Position numbers and translations under genes: made by a program. Positions 4,790-8,069 of a stretch of DNA of 8,069 nt are shown here, piece after piece. The notes below the pieces were generated by a model. It saw nothing but the letters and a program-made list of their open reading frames with translations, did no database searches and was not told the origin of the DNA. The DNA is from Candidatus Sumerlaeota bacterium (GTDB lineage: Bacteria > Sumerlaeota > T1SED10-198M), in the NCBI GenBank assembly GCA_003554345.1, contig PWGE01000234.1:1-8069 (forward strand), read 5' to 3'. Within the stretch, counting starts at the first letter, position 1. Each line of letters opens with the position of its first letter.

Positions 4790-7423
4790 ATGAGATTTGA
4801 TAAACTCACAATAAAAGCTCAGGAAGCACTGGGGGATGCTCAACAACTCGCTCATGAGAATAACCACCAGTATATTACTCCTGGACATTTAATGATAAGC
4901 TTTCTAAAACAGAAAGATGGTATCGTAACCACAATTATCCAGAAAATCGGACTCTCTCCTGATAATATCAGACAAAAAACGCAGGACATTATCGATTCTC
5001 ATCCGAAGGTATACAATGAAACAGGTGAACAATTATATCTCTCTTCTGAATTAAACAAGGTGGTCAATGATGCCTTTTCTCTGGCTAAAAAGATGAAAGA
5101 TGAATATGTCAGTATTGAACATCTTTTTCTGGCATTACTGGAAAACAAGAATGAAGTGAGCATGATGTTAAAAAGAGAAGGCCTCAAAGCGAAAGAGGTA
5201 CAGGAAGTACTACGGGACATACGAGGCTCTCAGAGAATTACCGATCCCAACCCTGAAGACAAATATAATGTTCTGGAAAAATATGGACAGGATCTTACTG
5301 ACCTGGCCCGCCAGGGTAAATTAGACCCTGTCATCGGGAGGGATGATGAAATACGAAGGGTCATGCAGATATTATCACGCCGCACCAAAAACAATCCTGT
5401 TCTGATTGGTGATCCCGGAGTAGGAAAGACAGCTATTGCCGAAGGTCTCGCACGCCGCATTTATGAGGGTGATGTGCCTGACCCCTTAAGAGATAAGACC
5501 ATCTTTGCCTTGCAACTGGGAAGTCTTTTAGCCGGAGCGAAATACCGGGGAGAATTTGAAGACAGGTTAAAAGCCGTTATCAAAGCTATTGAAGAAGCAG
5601 AAGGGCAGATTTTCCTGTTCATTGACGAGTTGCACACCATGGTAGGAGCCGGATCTGCTGAAGGAGCGGTTGATGCCTCAAACATGCTCAAACCCGCACT
5701 GGCAAGGGGCACCCTGCGCTGTATTGGTGCTACTACTATCGATGAATACCGTAAACATATTGAAAAAGATGCTGCACTGGAAAGACGTTTCCAGCCGGTT
5801 ATGATCCAGGAACCCGACCAGGAAGCCTCTATATCTATTCTTCGTGGAATCAAAGAAAAATACGAAATATATCACGGCATTGAGATCCAGGACTCTGCAT
5901 TGGTAGCAGCTGTCACCTTATCTCACCGTTATATTACGGAGAGAAAATTGCCTGATAAAGCTATTGACCTCATTGATGAAGCGGCTGCCCGTTTACGGAT
6001 GCAGGTAGATAGCCGCCCTGAAGAAATTGATGAACTGGAAAGAAAAATTGCCCGGTTAGAAGTTGAAAAACAAGCTCTTAAAAAAGAAAAGGATCGTGCT
6101 GCTAAGGAACGCCGGCAAAAAATTGAAAAGCAACTCCATGATCTGCGCGAAGAATCCAACCGCCTGAAGGGGCACTGGCAGACAGAAAAAGACCTCATCA
6201 CCGGTGTTCAGGAAGCCAAGAGTACATTAGACCAGCTCAAACACGAGGCTGCCCAGGCTCAACGACGTGGTGAATACGAAAAAGCAGCGGAAATCAATTA
6301 TGGAAAAATACCTTCCCTCAAGAAAGAACTGCAAGAAAAAAGTGACCGTTTAAGAGAAGTGCAGAAAGAATATAAAATGCTCAAAGAAGAAATTGAAGAA
6401 GAGGACATTGCCGAAATAATTTCCAAGTGGACAGCAATTCCGGTAGCCAGACTTATGGAGAGCGAAAAAGAAAAACTGCTGAAAATGGAAGACCGTCTCA
6501 GTCAAAGGGTTATCGGTCAGGATGAAGCTCTTACTAAAGTTTCCTACTCGATCAGGCGCTCTCGGGCTGGCTTACAGGATCCTCAAAGACCCATCGGAAG
6601 CTTTATCTTCCTGGGTTCTACCGGTGTTGGTAAAACCGAACTGGCACGAGCTCTTGCCGAATTTCTCTTCGACGATGAAAGAGCCATGATCCGCCTCGAT
6701 ATGTCTGAGTACATGGAAAAGCACGCAGTAGCCCGCCTCATCGGTGCACCTCCCGGATATGTGGGATATGAAGAAGGAGGACAGCTCACAGAAGCCGTGC
6801 GCAGGAGACCTTACAGCGTTATCCTGTTCGATGAAATAGAAAAAGCCCATAATGACGTGTTTAATGTTCTCCTCCAACTTCTCGACGATGGTCGAATTAC
6901 AGATGGAAAAGGACGAACTGTCAATTTCACCAATACCATTATCATCATGACCTCTAACCTGGGAAGCGAATTTTACCGCATGGAGGAATTAAGGAAAGAT
7001 ATTGAAAAACGTAACAAACGGATTATGGAAACAGTAAACAATTACTTCCGACCTGAATTCCTCAACCGGGTTGATGAAATAATCATATTCAATGATCTGT
7101 CCCAAAAAGCGTTAAAGAGCATTGTGGATATCCAGCTGAAAAATCTGAACAGGTTGCTTGTGGATAATAAAATTCGAGTGCTTCTCACAGACAGTGCCAA
7201 AGAACACCTGTCAGAGATAGGGTATGACCCTGATTTTGGGGCACGTCCTCTGAAAAGGGCTCTTCAAAAGCATGTTGTAGATGCCCTGGCCCTGAAAATA
7301 CTTGAGAATGAAATTCCACCTCATAGTCTGGTAGAAGTAGATTATGACGGGTCACAACTCACCTTTACTGCTCAAAAACTTCATCAGGAAGCAGAAGGCG
7401 AAGAAGAAGTAACCACTCAATAA
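4790..7423 (+). CDS. clpB: ATP-dependent disaggregase chaperone ClpB
   Basis: ClpB is a cytoplasmic hexameric AAA+ machine that, with DnaK/DnaJ/GrpE, pulls polypeptides out of aggregates. The 877-residue protein is full length. Residues 1-145 are the double Clp-N domain. NBD1 has Walker A GDPGVGKT (207-214), pore loop KYRGEFE (251-257), Walker B LFIDE (276-280) and the arginine-finger region ERRF (331-334). A charged coiled-coil middle domain spans about 410-535, including [10 protein letters not shown] (501-510); this domain separates ClpB from ClpA and ClpC. NBD2 has Walker A GSTGVGKT (609-616), pore loop GYVGYE (656-661), Walker B ILFDE (678-682), FLNRVDE (757-763) and sensor-2 GARPLKRA (817-824). 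No IGF/LGF-type ClpP-binding loop is seen. The ATG at 4790 gives the canonical MRFDKLT start and has GAGGTG seven bases upstream. It appears to be transcribed alone from a sigma-54 promoter, with possible read-through from mreD, and ends at a strong terminator. Confidence 0.98.
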   Translation: MRFDKLTIKAQEALGDAQQLAHENNHQYITPGHLMISFLKQKDGIVTTIIQKIGLSPDNIRQKTQDIIDSHPKVYNETGEQLYLSSELNKVVNDAFSLAKKMKDEYVSIEHLFLALLENKNEVSMMLKREGLKAKEVQEVLRDIRGSQRITDPNPEDKYNVLEKYGQDLTDLARQGKLDPVIGRDDEIRRVMQILSRRTKNNPVLIGDPGVGKTAIAEGLARRIYEGDVPDPLRDKTIFALQLGSLLAGAKYRGEFEDRLKAVIKAIEEAEGQIFLFIDELHTMVGAGSAEGAVDASNMLKPALARGTLRCIGATTIDEYRKHIEKDAALERRFQPVMIQEPDQEASISILRGIKEKYEIYHGIEIQDSALVAAVTLSHRYITERKLPDKAIDLIDEAAARLRMQVDSRPEEIDELERKIARLEVEKQALKKEKDRAAKERRQKIEKQLHDLREESNRLKGHWQTEKDLITGVQEAKSTLDQLKHEAAQAQRRGEYEKAAEINYGKIPSLKKELQEKSDRLREVQKEYKMLKEEIEEEDIAEIISKWTAIPVARLMESEKEKLLKMEDRLSQRVIGQDEALTKVSYSIRRSRAGLQDPQRPIGSFIFLGSTGVGKTELARALAEFLFDDERAMIRLDMSEYMEKHAVARLIGAPPGYVGYEEGGQLTEAVRRRPYSVILFDEIEKAHNDVFNVLLQLLDDGRITDGKGRTVNFTNTIIIMTSNLGSEFYRMEELRKDIEKRNKRIMETVNNYFRPEFLNRVDEIIIFNDLSQKALKSIVDIQLKNLNRLLVDNKIRVLLTDSAKEHLSEIGYDPDFGARPLKRALQKHVVDALALKILENEIPPHSLVEVDYDGSQLTFTAQKLHQEAEGEEEVTTQ

Positions 7424-7440
7424 GGCATCGCTTCTTCAGA

Positions 7441-7471
7441 AAACGCTCCTCCTGGCGGAGGGGCGTTTTTT
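7441..7471 (+). terminator. Intrinsic terminator after clpB
   Basis: AAACGCTCCTCC (7441-7452) pairs with GGAGGGGCGTTT (7457-7468) as a 12-bp GC-rich stem with one G-U wobble and a TGGC loop. The T-run continues to 7471 and is followed by ATTTT. It begins 17 bases after the clpB stop. Confidence 0.95.
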
Positions 7472-7573
7472 ATTTTGGCGAAAAAAGAAATATTCAGTCT
7501 ATTCGCCTCACAAATTACTACTGGTTTTTATCTTCTGATGGCCTTTTCCCTTGTAATACATCTTCCTTGAAAA

Positions 7574-7601
7574 TTGAAATTCTATTAATTTGGCATTTAA
7601 T
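7574..7601 (+). promoter_or_regulatory. Possible promoter for the glycosyl-phosphate transferase gene
   Basis: TTGAAA (7574-7579) and TTTAAT (7596-7601) each match sigma-70 hexamers at five of six positions, with a 16-bp spacer. Transcription would begin at about 7607-7609, essentially at the start codon, which would give a leaderless message. The match is only fair, and another promoter in 7472-7573 is not excluded. Confidence 0.3.
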
Positions 7602-7608
7602 TGATAGT

Positions 7609-8069
7609 ATGGCAATTGCAATTATCGCGGGCATTTTCAGTTTTATCTTAAGTCTGTTCCTTACGCCAGTGGTACGTCATCTCGCCTTGCAACTACACAT
7701 TGTAGACGTTCCAAACAGTCGCAAGATACACAACAAGCCTATTCCTTATCTGGGTGGACTGGCTTTCTATTTTGTGTTTTTCAGTACCATGCTGTTATTC
7801 TTTTTCTTGATTCCCGAAGCATTTTCCACTACTCTTATTGAACATTTTAATGTCATCTTTATTTGCTCTACTCTCATTGTCTTTATCGGTCTGCTGGATG
7901 ATGTATTCAATGTACGGGCCATATTTAAACTTCTTCTTCAAATAATGGTCGGAATTATCATGTTTTACCAGGGTTTTGCCATCGAATCAGTAACCATTCC
8001 TTTTGACGGCACTCTCGAGTTCGGTCATTGGGGCATCCTTCTTACTATTGTATGGTATGCAGCCATTAT
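7609..8069 (+). CDS. Polyprenyl-phosphate HexNAc-1-phosphate transferase, WecA/TagO type (3' end outside window)
   Basis: The frame starting at ATG 7609 is open for 153 codons to the window edge, so roughly the N-terminal 40-50 percent of a WecA/MraY-superfamily enzyme is present. These polytopic inner-membrane enzymes move a sugar-1-phosphate, usually GlcNAc-1-P, from a UDP-sugar to undecaprenyl phosphate to start O-antigen, enterobacterial common antigen, teichoic acid or other glycans. The sequence shows a first membrane helix (about 2-20), the signature VDVPNSRKIHNKPIPYLGGLAF starting at residue 32, and the metal-binding aspartate pair in FIGLLDDVFNVR (92-103; D97, D98). The PNSRKIH form points to the WecA/TagO branch rather than MraY. 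The start is chosen because it gives a canonical N-terminus. No Shine-Dalgarno precedes it, unlike argC, clpB, the permease and the propeller gene. An in-frame TTG at 7567 is a weaker alternative. The acceptor pathway cannot be decided without downstream genes. Confidence 0.9.
   Translation, partial: MAIAIIAGIFSFILSLFLTPVVRHLALQLHIVDVPNSRKIHNKPIPYLGGLAFYFVFFSTMLLFFFLIPEAFSTTLIEHFNVIFICSTLIVFIGLLDDVFNVRAIFKLLLQIMVGIIMFYQGFAIESVTIPFDGTLEFGHWGILLTIVWYAAI

Noticed and set aside
4603-4809. Minus-strand 68-codon ORF across the clpB promoter region
   Set aside because: It overlaps the clpB start, the sigma-54 promoter and the inverted repeat; its product has no recognisable features.
5461-5853. Minus-strand 130-codon ORF within clpB, and other antisense frames of clpB and mreC
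   Set aside because: These are antisense shadows of strongly conserved coding sequence, with low-complexity Ser/Arg-rich products and no family features.
6642-6657. Sigma-54-like TGGCAC...TTGC inside clpB
   Set aside because: The spacer is six bases instead of five, which disrupts sigma-54 recognition, and the bases encode the conserved NBD2 helix after Walker A.

Overview
The window reads as ordinary, moderately AT-rich bacterial chromosome, with mostly clear Shine-Dalgarno sites and mixed ATG/GTG starts. An exported beta-propeller, an MreC/MreD pair, a WecA/MraY-type membrane glycosyl-phosphate transferase and a textbook sigma-54 (-24/-12) promoter are best explained by a rod-shaped diderm (Gram-negative-type) bacterium. 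I cannot name the lineage from the sequence. I see no mobile element, CRISPR array, tRNA or rRNA.

Layout. Positions 1-755, minus strand: the first 251 codons of an exported TolB/PD40-like beta-propeller protein; its 3' end lies outside the window. Positions 756-1137: a divergent intergenic region with an extended -10 promoter motif facing each way. Positions 1138-2139: an AEC-family permease with about ten membrane segments. Positions 2140-2246: a short spacer with another extended -10 motif overlapped by two palindromes. Positions 2247-4530: argC, mreC and mreD, each overlapping the next by four bases (ATGA), so they are almost certainly one translationally coupled operon. Positions 4531-4789: a 259-base regulatory region with two dyads and a perfect sigma-54 core promoter. 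Positions 4790-7423: clpB, full length, ended by a strong intrinsic terminator at 7441-7471. Positions 7609-8069: the N-terminal 153 codons of a polyprenyl-phosphate HexNAc-1-phosphate transferase, cut by the window end.

How the genes fit together. MreC and MreD are inner-membrane parts of the cell-elongation machinery, and the 3'-end glycosyl-phosphate transferase would start a lipid-linked surface glycan, so two segments concern the envelope. ArgC, an arginine-biosynthesis enzyme, is embedded in the mre operon without any other arg gene in view; mreB, mrdA (PBP2) and rodA are also absent. ClpB is the stress disaggregase. The most notable signal is its promoter, which looks sigma-54 dependent rather than sigma-32, HrcA/CIRCE or CtsR controlled, with an upstream palindrome at a distance typical of an enhancer-binding-protein site.

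I did not find a convincing undescribed multi-gene system. The points worth a second look are regulatory (sigma-54 clpB, operator-like dyads, a possible leaderless start) and organisational (argC-mreC-mreD coupling).
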